A stretch of DNA of 12,696 nt from an uncultured Gammaproteobacteria bacterium (lineage in GTDB: Bacteria; Pseudomonadota; Gammaproteobacteria; Pseudomonadales; Azotimanducaceae). Shown piece after piece: positions 1 to 7,450 of the stretch. The DNA is taken from positions 1 through 12,696 of the forward strand of contig CAJWLI010000022.1 of the NCBI GenBank assembly GCA_913043075.1, read 5' to 3'. The translations under genes and the position numbers were made by a program. Position 1 is the first letter of the stretch. Each line of letters opens with the position of its first letter. The notes below the pieces were generated by a model. That model saw only the letters and a list, made by a program, of their open reading frames with translations. It ran no database searches and had not been told where the DNA came from.

Positions 1-2191
1 AGAGAATCCGGCTCCTGGAGGCTGGTCCTCGATCGGGAACCCAGGTAGTTTTTTTCCTGGTGTGTCGGATGGAGCTGGGGGTAGGACGCTGCTTGGCGCT
101 CAGCAGCCTGACCCAAATTGCGACTCGCTTGGCGGTTTCTCATTCGGCGGATTCTGCCGATTTCAATACACTTTCTTCGATAATCTTATTGAAGATCAGG
201 AGGATACCAAAGTCTTCTTAGAATTTAATAGAGATATATCTGAGCGTTTCTCGTTCCACGGAGAATTGCTCTGGCACAAGATGGATATGCCGGAATATAG
301 AACGTCTCCCTCCTATCCGCCGCAGGCACTATTGGGAAACGATAGATTTGTTGAAGCAAATCACCCTGGATTAGTCGATCTCAAGGCACAAAACCCCGAT
401 CTTTTTGTAGATAGATTTGGGGTGCCTGCCTCGATTCAGGGCGCAAGCACTTGGTCCAGAATGCTTGGCGTAGCAGGAAGAAACGGTGAGCCCGAAACGA
501 CTCCTCGAGAAACAGAAAATCGAAGAGTGTCCTTTGCGTTGCTTGGAGAGCTAAGCAATGGAATAGGATTTGACGCAAGCCTTACTTGGTCTGATCGCAG
601 ACGAGACGTTGACGGCAGCGATATGTTCATAGAGCGTATGGCCTTCGCGCTCGATGGTTTCGGCGGCCCTCAATGCGATCCTTCCTCGGGAGTGTCAGGG
701 GTCGGTGCCTGCGAATATTACAATCCGTTTTCAAACGCCATAGAGTTTTCTCCTGTTACAGGGATAAATAACCCTCAGTTCAATCCGCTGGTCGCTAATT
801 CTCAAGAGCTGATCGACTGGCTTACCGCATCGACCGGCACGCTCGCTGAGAACGAACAGCTAGTAGTCGAAGCTATATTTACTGGAGAGTCTTTTTGGAA
901 ATTCGGTGGTGGAGCAGCAGAATGGGCCGCGGGCATTCAATACCGAAAGGATGAGTACAAATTTTCAGTAGAGGATGTAGCAAATCGAGCTATCAACCCA
1001 TGCCCCTTCAGTAATCCTATTTCAATCACTCTCGGACATACCGAAACTTTAGACTGCGGTTCTGGCGGAGCGGGTCAGCTTGCGTTTCTGGCGGCAACGG
1101 ATGAAGAGTCCACCAGCAGAAACATCTATGCAGTGTTCGCTGAGCTAGCGTTACCTTTAGACGAAAACCTCGACATGCAGATAGCGGCTCGGTTTGAAGA
1201 TTACGGCTCGAGCGGAGGAAGCTCTTTTGATCCTAAGATAGCGGTTTCTTGGAATCTGACTGAGAGATTTAAAATAAGAGGCTCTGCATCAACGACGTTT
1301 AGGGGACCGCCCTCCAGCTTTTTATCTGGAACCAGCACGGAGTTGGCTTTTATTGCGCCCGCGTTAGCGTTCAAGGCTCTCGATACGACAGGCAATCCCG
1401 AGCTCGAGGCAGAGAAAGCGATGGCTTTAAATGTTGGGGCCATTTTTCAAAGTGACGCGTTCTATGCGTCTGTCGATTTTTGGCAATTTGATTTCGAAGA
1501 CCCTTTTCAACTTGAAAATGGAAATCAAATCGTCGGCGCTTACACCGAGGCTCAGTGCGCAGAAGGGGAGTCCGGCATCGGCACTGCATCCTGCGACGTG
1601 TTGAGAGGCAGGATCACCCCAAATGGAACCGCCATCGCTGGAATACAACGTATACAGAGATTTATTGTAAACGGGTCCGATATTAAGACCTCCGGTTTAG
1701 ATTACGAAGCAAATTACACTTGGAGTGAGGTCCTTGGCGGAAGCGTGACGATGGGGCTAGAAGGAACGTATCAGCTAGAGTACAAATCGGATGACTTTGT
1801 TTCTCGTGACGGGATATTCCTAGCAAGTGGCGGAGATTTTGTTGGGCTTTCGAATGAGGGAGTGCCTTTCACGCCTTTGCCAGAGATGAAGACCAGTTTT
1901 TATATTAAGTGGGGGAATGATCGTCACCGTCTGACTATGTTTGCTAGACACGTAGACGGCTATGATGACACGGCCCCGGACACACCAGCACCCTTGAGAG
2001 TAATAGATAGCCACTCTACGTTTGATTTAACCTATGTAAATACAGTGTCAAAGTATTTTACCTTTTCGGTTTCAGGATTTAACCTGACAGATGAAGACCC
2101 ACCGCAAGTTGCAAATGACCTTAACTATGACCCTTATAACCACAGCGGCTTTGGTCGAATGATTAAAGTAGGTTTTGCCTATCAGTTATGA
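1..2191 (+). CDS. TonB-dependent outer-membrane receptor, C-terminal part (5' end outside window)
   Basis: This is the beta-barrel part of an outer-membrane TonB-dependent receptor, which imports a scarce ligand using energy passed from the inner membrane by TonB-ExbBD. The reading frame is open from base 2 with no start signal, so the 729 visible residues are the continuation of a longer gene; the signal peptide, TonB box and plug lie off the left edge. Evidence is the repeated amphipathic beta-strand/turn pattern, long Gly/Asn/Asp-rich loops, a late segment with the typical FxNLTDE-like turn (codons near 2080-2096) and a C-terminal strand ending FAYQL. Most such proteins end in Phe; this one ends in Leu. 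Eight cysteines fall into four close pairs (codons at 119/155, 674/710, 1001/1055, 1556/1592), probably loop disulfides. The ligand cannot be told from the sequence. An ABM-like gene follows 52 bp downstream on the same strand. Confidence 0.93.
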   Translation, partial: ENPAPGGWSSIGNPGSFFPGVSDGAGGRTLLGAQQPDPNCDSLGGFSFGGFCRFQYTFFDNLIEDQEDTKVFLEFNRDISERFSFHGELLWHKMDMPEYRTSPSYPPQALLGNDRFVEANHPGLVDLKAQNPDLFVDRFGVPASIQGASTWSRMLGVAGRNGEPETTPRETENRRVSFALLGELSNGIGFDASLTWSDRRRDVDGSDMFIERMAFALDGFGGPQCDPSSGVSGVGACEYYNPFSNAIEFSPVTGINNPQFNPLVANSQELIDWLTASTGTLAENEQLVVEAIFTGESFWKFGGGAAEWAAGIQYRKDEYKFSVEDVANRAINPCPFSNPISITLGHTETLDCGSGGAGQLAFLAATDEESTSRNIYAVFAELALPLDENLDMQIAARFEDYGSSGGSSFDPKIAVSWNLTERFKIRGSASTTFRGPPSSFLSGTSTELAFIAPALAFKALDTTGNPELEAEKAMALNVGAIFQSDAFYASVDFWQFDFEDPFQLENGNQIVGAYTEAQCAEGESGIGTASCDVLRGRITPNGTAIAGIQRIQRFIVNGSDIKTSGLDYEANYTWSEVLGGSVTMGLEGTYQLEYKSDDFVSRDGIFLASGGDFVGLSNEGVPFTPLPEMKTSFYIKWGNDRHRLTMFARHVDGYDDTAPDTPAPLRVIDSHSTFDLTYVNTVSKYFTFSVSGFNLTDEDPPQVANDLNYDPYNHSGFGRMIKVGFAYQL

Positions 2192-2243
2192 GACAAAGAT
2201 TTTTCTATTAAATTTTTTAATAAGAAGCAATTGGAGAATAAGT

Positions 2244-2552
2244 ATGCCTGTTGTAGTCACCTGCACGATTGATTGGGGAGTAGAAACCATCGAAAAAATT
2301 CTCCCTGAACTCAAAAGACACACAGAAGTAGTTTTGCAAGAGAAGGGTTGTAAAGAGTTTAGCTTTGCTATCGATATCGACAAACCCGATGTAGTGATCG
2401 CTACCGAGGTATATCTAGATTATCAGGCCCATGAGGAACATTTCAAGACTAAGCAATGGGAGCATTTCAGTGGCGTGATGGAGGAGTACCCTCCCAGATC
2501 AATCGAGGTAAAAACCTACGAAGCAAAAGAAGTCCCCCACGCTTTGGACTAG
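2244..2552 (+). CDS. small ABM-fold (YgiN-like) putative monooxygenase
   Basis: A 102-residue protein resembling the antibiotic biosynthesis monooxygenase (ABM) / dimeric alpha-beta barrel family, whose members include the quinol monooxygenase YgiN and small heme-degrading or stress proteins. Family-like features are an N-terminal beta strand (VVVTCTIDW), a long helix ending in KGCKEFSF, and a YLDYQAHEEHFKT segment matching the usual Y-x4-A-x2-x-H pattern of the second half. No cofactor motif is expected; these enzymes usually work as homodimers without a metal or flavin. The start is the ATG at 2244, because GGAG at 2233-2236 sits 7 bases upstream; an in-frame start further left would overlap the receptor and has no such site. 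It follows the receptor gene by 52 bp and may be cotranscribed. Its substrate is unknown. Confidence 0.78.
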   Translation: MPVVVTCTIDWGVETIEKILPELKRHTEVVLQEKGCKEFSFAIDIDKPDVVIATEVYLDYQAHEEHFKTKQWEHFSGVMEEYPPRSIEVKTYEAKEVPHALD

Positions 2553-2563
2553 GTCCAAGTTTT
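2544..2563 (+). terminator. weak hairpin with T-run across the stop codon of the ABM-like gene
   Basis: TTGGAC (2544-2549) and GTCCAA (2553-2558) form a perfect 6-bp stem whose 3-base loop is the TAG stop codon itself, followed by G then TTTT (2560-2563). Only 15 bp separate this gene from the convergent DCC-family gene, so a stop-codon hairpin would be the natural place for termination. The stem is short with only three G:C pairs, so this is a weak candidate. Confidence 0.3.
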
Positions 2564-2567
2564 GAAG

Positions 2568-2957
2568 TTAATCTAGCTCTGGATATCTAGACTTAAAACG
2601 ATGTTTTGCCCAAAAATCGTAGATTGCGTCACACAGTCTGAAGACAAGCGGCACCTTAAAAACGGCGAAGAGCCAACCATAACGAGTAGCTATCCACAGG
2701 GACAAATTCGCTTTAAAACCTACCTCGACCTCTCCATCTCTGAACAAATGTAGCTTTTTTAAGAACAACGTTTTGTCGGTTTTTGATAAATCTGCTTCGT
2801 GTATGTCCACAAAAGAAATCGGCTCGAGAACATTTTTTTTGAGTTTTGCAATCTCTCTGCTGCAAAGAGGGCATTGCCCGTCGAAATAAAGGGTTGATTT
2901 GCTAGAATTGACCATAGAAATTATACGAATAGCTGCAAGAAATCGATCAATACGCAT
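2568..2957 (-). CDS. DCC-family (DUF393) putative thiol-disulfide oxidoreductase
   Basis: A 129-residue cytoplasmic protein of the DCC / DUF393 family, named for its D-x-x-C-x-x-C thioredoxin-like motif. Here the motif is YFDGQCPLC, with D26, C29 and C32. The rest also fits the family: a GFKANLSLWIATRYGW segment (usual form: G-x-x-A...LW...GW) and a C-terminal Y-x-F-W-A-K-H-R-x-R-like tail. Members are presumed to act in thiol-disulfide exchange, but substrates are not established. The ATG at 2957 has AGAAG 8 bases upstream. An internal ATG at 2915 (residue 15) begins just before the conserved fold and lacks a clear ribosome binding site, so the longer form is preferred with some doubt. It is divergent from lon and convergent with the ABM-like gene, 15 bp away. 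Confidence 0.85.
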   Translation of the reverse strand: MRIDRFLAAIRIISMVNSSKSTLYFDGQCPLCSREIAKLKKNVLEPISFVDIHEADLSKTDKTLFLKKLHLFRDGEVEVGFKANLSLWIATRYGWLFAVFKVPLVFRLCDAIYDFWAKHRFKSRYPELD

Positions 2958-3089
2958 TCGTTAATCTTCTAAATATGAGCTTTGAATCGATTTGCTGGAA
3001 AGCATTACTCGAAAAAAAATAAACCATACAAAACTTTTCTAAGTATTTATTCTTAAACTCGACGTATTAAATCTTTTTTATTTCAGACG

Positions 3090-3118
3090 CTTGAAATTTC
3101 AGTTTTGGCACCCAAAAT
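3090..3118 (+). promoter_or_regulatory. candidate heat-shock (sigma-32-type) promoter of lon
   Basis: CTTGAAA at 3090-3096 is an exact match to the sigma-32 -35 element. After a 14-base spacer comes CCCAAAAT at 3111-3118, which matches CCCCATNT at five of seven defined positions. The predicted transcript would start around 3125, shortly before the GGAG ribosome binding site at 3135-3138 and the lon ATG at 3148. A 10-bp palindrome, TGAAATTTCA (3092-3101), overlaps the -35 element. The 190-bp divergent region is otherwise AT-rich; I saw no convincing promoter for the minus-strand DCC gene. Confidence 0.6.
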
Positions 3119-3147
3119 TGTAAAGTACGGAAACGGAGAACGGTACA

Positions 3148-5538
3148 ATGTCAGATCAAGATAGCAGCTCAGAGTTTATTCCGAAAGGAACGCCTCAGAC
3201 GCCCGCAAAGGCAGGAGAGGTGCTCCCCGATACCCTCCAAGTGGTGCCTCTCGATGCCCGCCCTTATTTTCCTGTTTTGATTCAGCCACTGGTTATAGCT
3301 AAAGAACCCTGGGCAAAGGGAATTCGAACGGTTGCTGAAAGTAACGAGAAACTGATTGGCCTAACTTTTTGCGATTCTCCGAGCGACGAAGTGCCCGCCA
3401 TCTCGAGTTTCGCGAAATTTGGCGTAGTTGCGAAAATTCTTAGATACAACGAAACCCAAGACAAAATCCAATTTATAGCCCAGGGCGTCAGGCGTTTTAA
3501 AATTGGGGAGTGGTTAAGAACCTCAGTGCCCTTTGTCGTGAGAGCGGAATATCCAAATGAGTCGGCTGATATGAATGATCCTCAGCTCAGAGCCTACGCG
3601 ATGTCGCTTATCAATGGTATAAAGGAATTGATGTCAAAAAACCCGCTTTATAACGAAGAATTAAAAAACTATCTAAACAGGTTTAGCCCAAACGATCCGT
3701 CTCCGCTAACTGATTTTGCAGCAGCTATTACGTCCGCAGACGCAGCTGATCTGCAAGAAATCCTCGAGACAATGCCCCTCCTAGAGAGAATGGAAAAAGC
3801 CCTGCTGTTAGTAAATAAGGAGCTTGAGTTAGTTAGGATTCAAACCAAAATTGCCGAGCAAACGCAGGAACAGTTGTCTGAGCAACAAAGAGAATTTTTT
3901 CTACGACAGCAACTTAAGGTGATCCAGAAAGAGCTAGGCATAGCCAAAGATGATAGAGAATCTGATGCTGAGACTTTTTCTAAGCGTTTAAAAAACAAAG
4001 ATCTTCCCTCGCAGGTTGAAGAAAAGGTTAAGGATGAATTGACCAAGCTTACGGTCCTAGAGCCTTCGTCAGCAGAATATGGGGTGACCCGAAATTATTT
4101 GGACTGGATTACAGCGCTTCCCTGGGGAGTCTACTCGGAAGATTCGTTTGATCTTATTAATGCAAAAAATATCCTAGACGCGGACCATGATGGGTTGGAG
4201 GACATAAAAGAAAGGATAATTGAGTTTCTAGCCTTGGGGTCATACCGCGGTCATATCTCCGGTTCCATTATTTTGCTAGTTGGGCCGCCTGGCGTTGGCA
4301 AGACGTCTATCGGTAAGTCTATAGCGAGTTCGTTAGGGCGAAAATTTTATCGTTTTAGTGTCGGAGGGATGAGAGATGAAGCCGAGATAAAAGGGCATCG
4401 TCGCACCTACGTTGGGGCGATGCCTGGAAAATTTGTTCAAGCTCTAAAAGAGTCGGAAGTTGCGAACCCTGTCATAATGCTGGACGAGATTGACAAAATT
4501 GGAGCTTCTTACCAGGGAGATCCAGCGTCAGCTCTCTTAGAAGCCCTTGACCCAGAACAAAACTCTGACTTTTTAGACCATTACTTAGATCTAAGGCTCG
4601 ACCTATCTAAGGTGCTCTTTGTTTGTACTGCGAATCAGCTTGATACCATCCCGGGACCTCTCCTCGATCGAATGGAAACCATCCACCTCGCAGGTTATCT
4701 TGCCTCTGAGAAACTAGAGATTGCTCGAAACCACCTCTGGCCGAAGCAACTTTCTAAAGCAAACATAAAAAAGAGTCAGCTTAAAATATCTGATGCAGCG
4801 CTAAAGAAAATCATCGATGGATACGCGAGGGAAGCGGGAGTTCGGGGGCTGGACAAGCAACTCGGGAAAGCGGTCAGAAAATCGCTTGTCAATATGCTTT
4901 CTGACGGAAGCAAATCGACACGGGTTAGTACTTCCGGGGTCGAAGAGTTGCTCGGACAACCTCTTTTCCGAAAACAGAAGCCGAGGCGAGGTATAGGTGT
5001 GGTAAATGGCCTCGCGTGGACGTCACTCGGCGGAACGACGCTCGCTGTAGAGTGCTCTCAGGTGTTCTCAGGAGCCAGAGGACTCAAGCAAACTGGCCAG
5101 CTGGGCGACGTAATGAAGGAATCTGCTCAAATCGCTTACAGCTATATTTCCTCGAACCTAAGAGAGTTCGGTGCGGAGGATGGGTTCTTTGACGAAGCGA
5201 CCATTCACATCCATGTGCCTGAGGGAGCAACCCCAAAAGATGGTCCGAGCGCCGGCATAACAATGGCGTCTGCGCTGCTCTCTCTAGCGCGAGGGAGGCC
5301 ATTGATGAAAGACGTCGCAATGACAGGTGAGCTAACCTTGACTGGAAATGTTCTCCCTGTAGGCGGGATCAGAGAGAAGGTAATCGCAGCGAGAAGAGCG
5401 AATATAAAACAGGTAATACTGCCTTATGAGAACAAACGTGATTACGACGAGCTCCCGGAGCACATAAAAGAAAATGTTACAGTGCACTTTGCAGCATTTT
5501 TTAACGAAGTTGCTCAGACTCTATTTACTCGCGGTTAG
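3148..5538 (+). CDS. lon: ATP-dependent Lon-type protease (AsrA-like second Lon)
   Basis: A 796-residue cytoplasmic AAA+ serine protease that unfolds and degrades damaged and regulatory proteins as a hexamer. Domains in order: a LON substrate-binding N-domain (about 30-225), a coiled-coil linker (about 225-300), an AAA+ module with Walker A GPPGVGKT (379-386), Walker B DE at 446-447, sensor-1 N496 and arginine finger R508, then the S16 peptidase domain with catalytic S701 (DGPSAG) and K744. The 43-residue Ser-Lys spacing equals that of E. coli Lon (S679/K722). From memory the sequence is closer to the Pseudomonas AsrA-type Lon than to canonical Lon: they share a Gln/Pro-rich N-terminus, NRFSPNDPSPLTDFAAA, and the pre-protease segment VNGLAWTSLGG. 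The ATG at 3148 follows GGAG by 9 bases. Neither clpX nor hup, the usual neighbours of canonical lon, is beside it. A sigma-32-like promoter lies just upstream. Its stop overlaps that of pyk by 4 bp. Confidence 0.97.
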   Translation: MSDQDSSSEFIPKGTPQTPAKAGEVLPDTLQVVPLDARPYFPVLIQPLVIAKEPWAKGIRTVAESNEKLIGLTFCDSPSDEVPAISSFAKFGVVAKILRYNETQDKIQFIAQGVRRFKIGEWLRTSVPFVVRAEYPNESADMNDPQLRAYAMSLINGIKELMSKNPLYNEELKNYLNRFSPNDPSPLTDFAAAITSADAADLQEILETMPLLERMEKALLLVNKELELVRIQTKIAEQTQEQLSEQQREFFLRQQLKVIQKELGIAKDDRESDAETFSKRLKNKDLPSQVEEKVKDELTKLTVLEPSSAEYGVTRNYLDWITALPWGVYSEDSFDLINAKNILDADHDGLEDIKERIIEFLALGSYRGHISGSIILLVGPPGVGKTSIGKSIASSLGRKFYRFSVGGMRDEAEIKGHRRTYVGAMPGKFVQALKESEVANPVIMLDEIDKIGASYQGDPASALLEALDPEQNSDFLDHYLDLRLDLSKVLFVCTANQLDTIPGPLLDRMETIHLAGYLASEKLEIARNHLWPKQLSKANIKKSQLKISDAALKKIIDGYAREAGVRGLDKQLGKAVRKSLVNMLSDGSKSTRVSTSGVEELLGQPLFRKQKPRRGIGVVNGLAWTSLGGTTLAVECSQVFSGARGLKQTGQLGDVMKESAQIAYSYISSNLREFGAEDGFFDEATIHIHVPEGATPKDGPSAGITMASALLSLARGRPLMKDVAMTGELTLTGNVLPVGGIREKVIAARRANIKQVILPYENKRDYDELPEHIKENVTVHFAAFFNEVAQTLFTRG

Positions 5539-6938
5539 GGTAACTGGCGAATTTGAATAGCCTCTATCCCAGTTCCCGCGAGCGCGTCTGAGATGACGAC
5601 CACTTTGTCAGCTTTCTTTAGGCCAGCTCGTTCCAGCAAAACCTCAAAAGCGGTTTGAAGAGTTTTCTCAGGGTCCCTGCTAAACGCGGTGCGGTAAGGA
5701 GAAAGGTTTCTGTTTAAAACTAACCTTCTTCTTGTTTGGGAGTCGTTCGTAAACGCATAGATTCGAGTTTTGTTCGGATGACAATTGGTTACAAAATCGG
5801 CCATCTTCCCTCGTCGGGTTATAACCACGATGCCCACAGCTCGAATATTCTCAGCCAAGCTCACTGCCGTCTTTGCTATCTGTTGCTTGTCTTTTTCAGA
5901 AGCAAGCTCACTCGTAAAATTTAACCCTTGAAATGATTCGGTTGCGTTGGCGATTTCAACTAGCTGCTCTACGCAACGAATGGGGTGTTTGCCCACCGTA
6001 GTCTCTCCAGAAAGCATTACCGCGTCGACTTCTTCGTAGACAGCGTTAGCCACATCAGTAACCTCAGCCCTGGTTGGAATTGGGTTGTCGATCATGGACT
6101 CGAGAAGGTGCGTTGCGACTATAACTCGTCTTCCTTTTTCAGCGCATTTTTTAACGATCATTCTCTGCACGTTGGGGAGCTCGGCGACGTTGATTTCAAC
6201 TCCGAGATCCCCTCGCGCAACCATAATTGCGTCTGACTCCCGTACTATTTCATCAATGTTTTTAACACCCTGTTGGTCTTCAATTTTAGCTATGATCTTA
6301 ATTTTTCCGTCTTTTGCACCTAAAATCTTCCTCAGTTCCCGGACGTCGTCTGCCTCTCTGACAAAAGATAGTGCGATGAAATCAACCTGCTCCTTTATCC
6401 CTAAAAGTATATCCTCGCGATCTTTTTTTGTAATTGCAGGCAAATTTACTCTTATTCCAGGGAGGTTTACGTGCCGCTTACTCTTAAGAATCCCGCCATC
6501 AATCACGACGCAATTGAGCGTTCCATTATCGTTCTTTTCAAGAACCTCTAGGTTTATGATCCCGTTGTCTACCGTGATCCGGTCGCCCACGTCAACACTG
6601 TCGATTAAATCAGAGTAGTTAATATGAATTGACGACTCTTCAACATTAACGCTGTCTCGTACGCTAATGGTGATTTGAGAATCGTTTTTTAACTCTAGCT
6701 CTTCGGCTAATGCCCCTGTTCTAATCTCAGGTCCTTGCGTGTCTAGAAGAACAGCGATTGGCGAGGAGCGTTTTCTATTCAGAGTTCGAACATGACGAAT
6801 AATTTTTGATGCGGTGCTGTGCGTGCAGTGGCTCATATTAAGCCTGACAATATCCATCCCCGCCGATGCTAATTTCTCCAATTCAGAAAAGTTCTCGGTA
6901 GCGGGCCCGATCGTGCAGATGATTTTCGTCTTTCTCAT
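5535..6938 (-). CDS. pyk: pyruvate kinase
   Basis: A 467-residue glycolytic enzyme converting phosphoenolpyruvate and ADP to pyruvate and ATP; it normally works as a tetramer. The N-terminus RKTKIICTIGPA is the family signature start and fixes the ATG at 6938, although the upstream ribosome binding site is weak. Visible active-site residues: R32, N34 and S36 (VRLNMSH), D66 with DTQGPEIRTG (66-75), K218 and E220 (IAKIE), D244 in ARGDLG, and T276 followed by LLESM. The mobile B domain covers about 69-165 and the effector C domain about 345-467, with no extra C-terminal domain. E71 corresponds to rabbit E117, the residue that marks potassium-dependent enzymes. The gene is convergent with lon and its TAA overlaps the lon TAG. 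A small uncharacterised gene is divergent from it, 137 bp away. Confidence 0.97.
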   Translation of the reverse strand: MRKTKIICTIGPATENFSELEKLASAGMDIVRLNMSHCTHSTASKIIRHVRTLNRKRSSPIAVLLDTQGPEIRTGALAEELELKNDSQITISVRDSVNVEESSIHINYSDLIDSVDVGDRITVDNGIINLEVLEKNDNGTLNCVVIDGGILKSKRHVNLPGIRVNLPAITKKDREDILLGIKEQVDFIALSFVREADDVRELRKILGAKDGKIKIIAKIEDQQGVKNIDEIVRESDAIMVARGDLGVEINVAELPNVQRMIVKKCAEKGRRVIVATHLLESMIDNPIPTRAEVTDVANAVYEEVDAVMLSGETTVGKHPIRCVEQLVEIANATESFQGLNFTSELASEKDKQQIAKTAVSLAENIRAVGIVVITRRGKMADFVTNCHPNKTRIYAFTNDSQTRRRLVLNRNLSPYRTAFSRDPEKTLQTAFEVLLERAGLKKADKVVVISDALAGTGIEAIQIRQLP

Positions 6939-7075
6939 TTACTTCGTGCTGAAGACTAGGAGGATGCAGTTTACATAAAAATTTATTCTAAGAGGATATT
7001 TGGGTCATTGTCCGGTACAATTTCAAGGGTCTATATCACAAACCCCCGTTTGAGTTGGCTCTTGTACTAAAGATA

Positions 7076-7450
7076 ATGTCTGCCGAAAAAATAAAAGCTA
7101 CTTTCAGCCCCGCAATGGATGAGATTGTCGAGAGGTGCTCCGTTGCGGAAGGATACATTGATAAAGAACAGTTCCAAGTAATGCTGGCCACGATATGGGG
7201 CAACGCGGTTTTAGATCCCTCGCGATCTGGTATCACTGAGGAACAACTACCCGAACTGCATGACTTTTTGAACACTTACCTATTCGAAATCGTAGGAGAA
7301 AAAAGCAATTTGACTAATTGTTTCGAGTTTATTGTTAGCAAAGCGGGCCAAGATTCTATGGATCGACAGAGAATCACCCCCAACCACCGTCAATTTTTGC
7401 ATCACTTCGCGAAATTAATACTGCAGCGAATTATTCTGCCTGAGATTTAA
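7076..7450 (+). CDS. uncharacterised small, probably helical protein
   Basis: A 124-residue protein I do not recognise. It has no signal peptide, membrane segment, cysteine cluster or nucleotide-binding motif. Predicted character by eye is mostly alpha-helical and soluble: amphipathic stretches around residues 10-42, 56-75, 80-92 and 103-121, with proline/serine breaks between. One histidine pair lies in FLHHFAK near the end. The ATG at 7076 is preferred over a TTG 7 codons earlier; neither has a strong ribosome binding site. The frame is probably real because it fills the space between pyk and the symporter gene and has protein-like composition. Its last 20 bases overlap the 3' end of the convergent symporter gene. 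It is divergent from pyk, so the two may share control, but nothing ties its role to glycolysis. Confidence 0.65.
   Translation: MSAEKIKATFSPAMDEIVERCSVAEGYIDKEQFQVMLATIWGNAVLDPSRSGITEEQLPELHDFLNTYLFEIVGEKSNLTNCFEFIVSKAGQDSMDRQRITPNHRQFLHHFAKLILQRIILPEI

Noticed and set aside
2206..2222. Perfect 7-bp inverted repeat made only of A and T (TATTAAA / TTTAATA) between the receptor and ABM-like genes
   Set aside because: A stem with no G:C pairs is too weak to call a terminator, and such repeats arise easily in AT-rich gaps.
5542..5574. AACTGG / CCAGTT inverted repeat after lon as a terminator
   Set aside because: The loop is 21 bases, the stem only 6 bp and no T-run follows.
6085..6618. A 177-codon frame on the strand opposite pyk
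   Set aside because: It lies wholly within well-conserved pyk coding sequence and has no recognisable domain; a shadow frame.
6959..6975. AGGAGG directly followed by ATG and a four-codon frame on the plus strand upstream of pyk
   Set aside because: There is no space between the ribosome binding site and the ATG, and the frame ends after four codons; coincidence is likely.
7008..7037. Possible promoter TTGTCC-N18-TATATC upstream of the uncharacterised small gene
   Set aside because: Only four of six matches in each box in an AT-rich gap; not enough to list as a feature.
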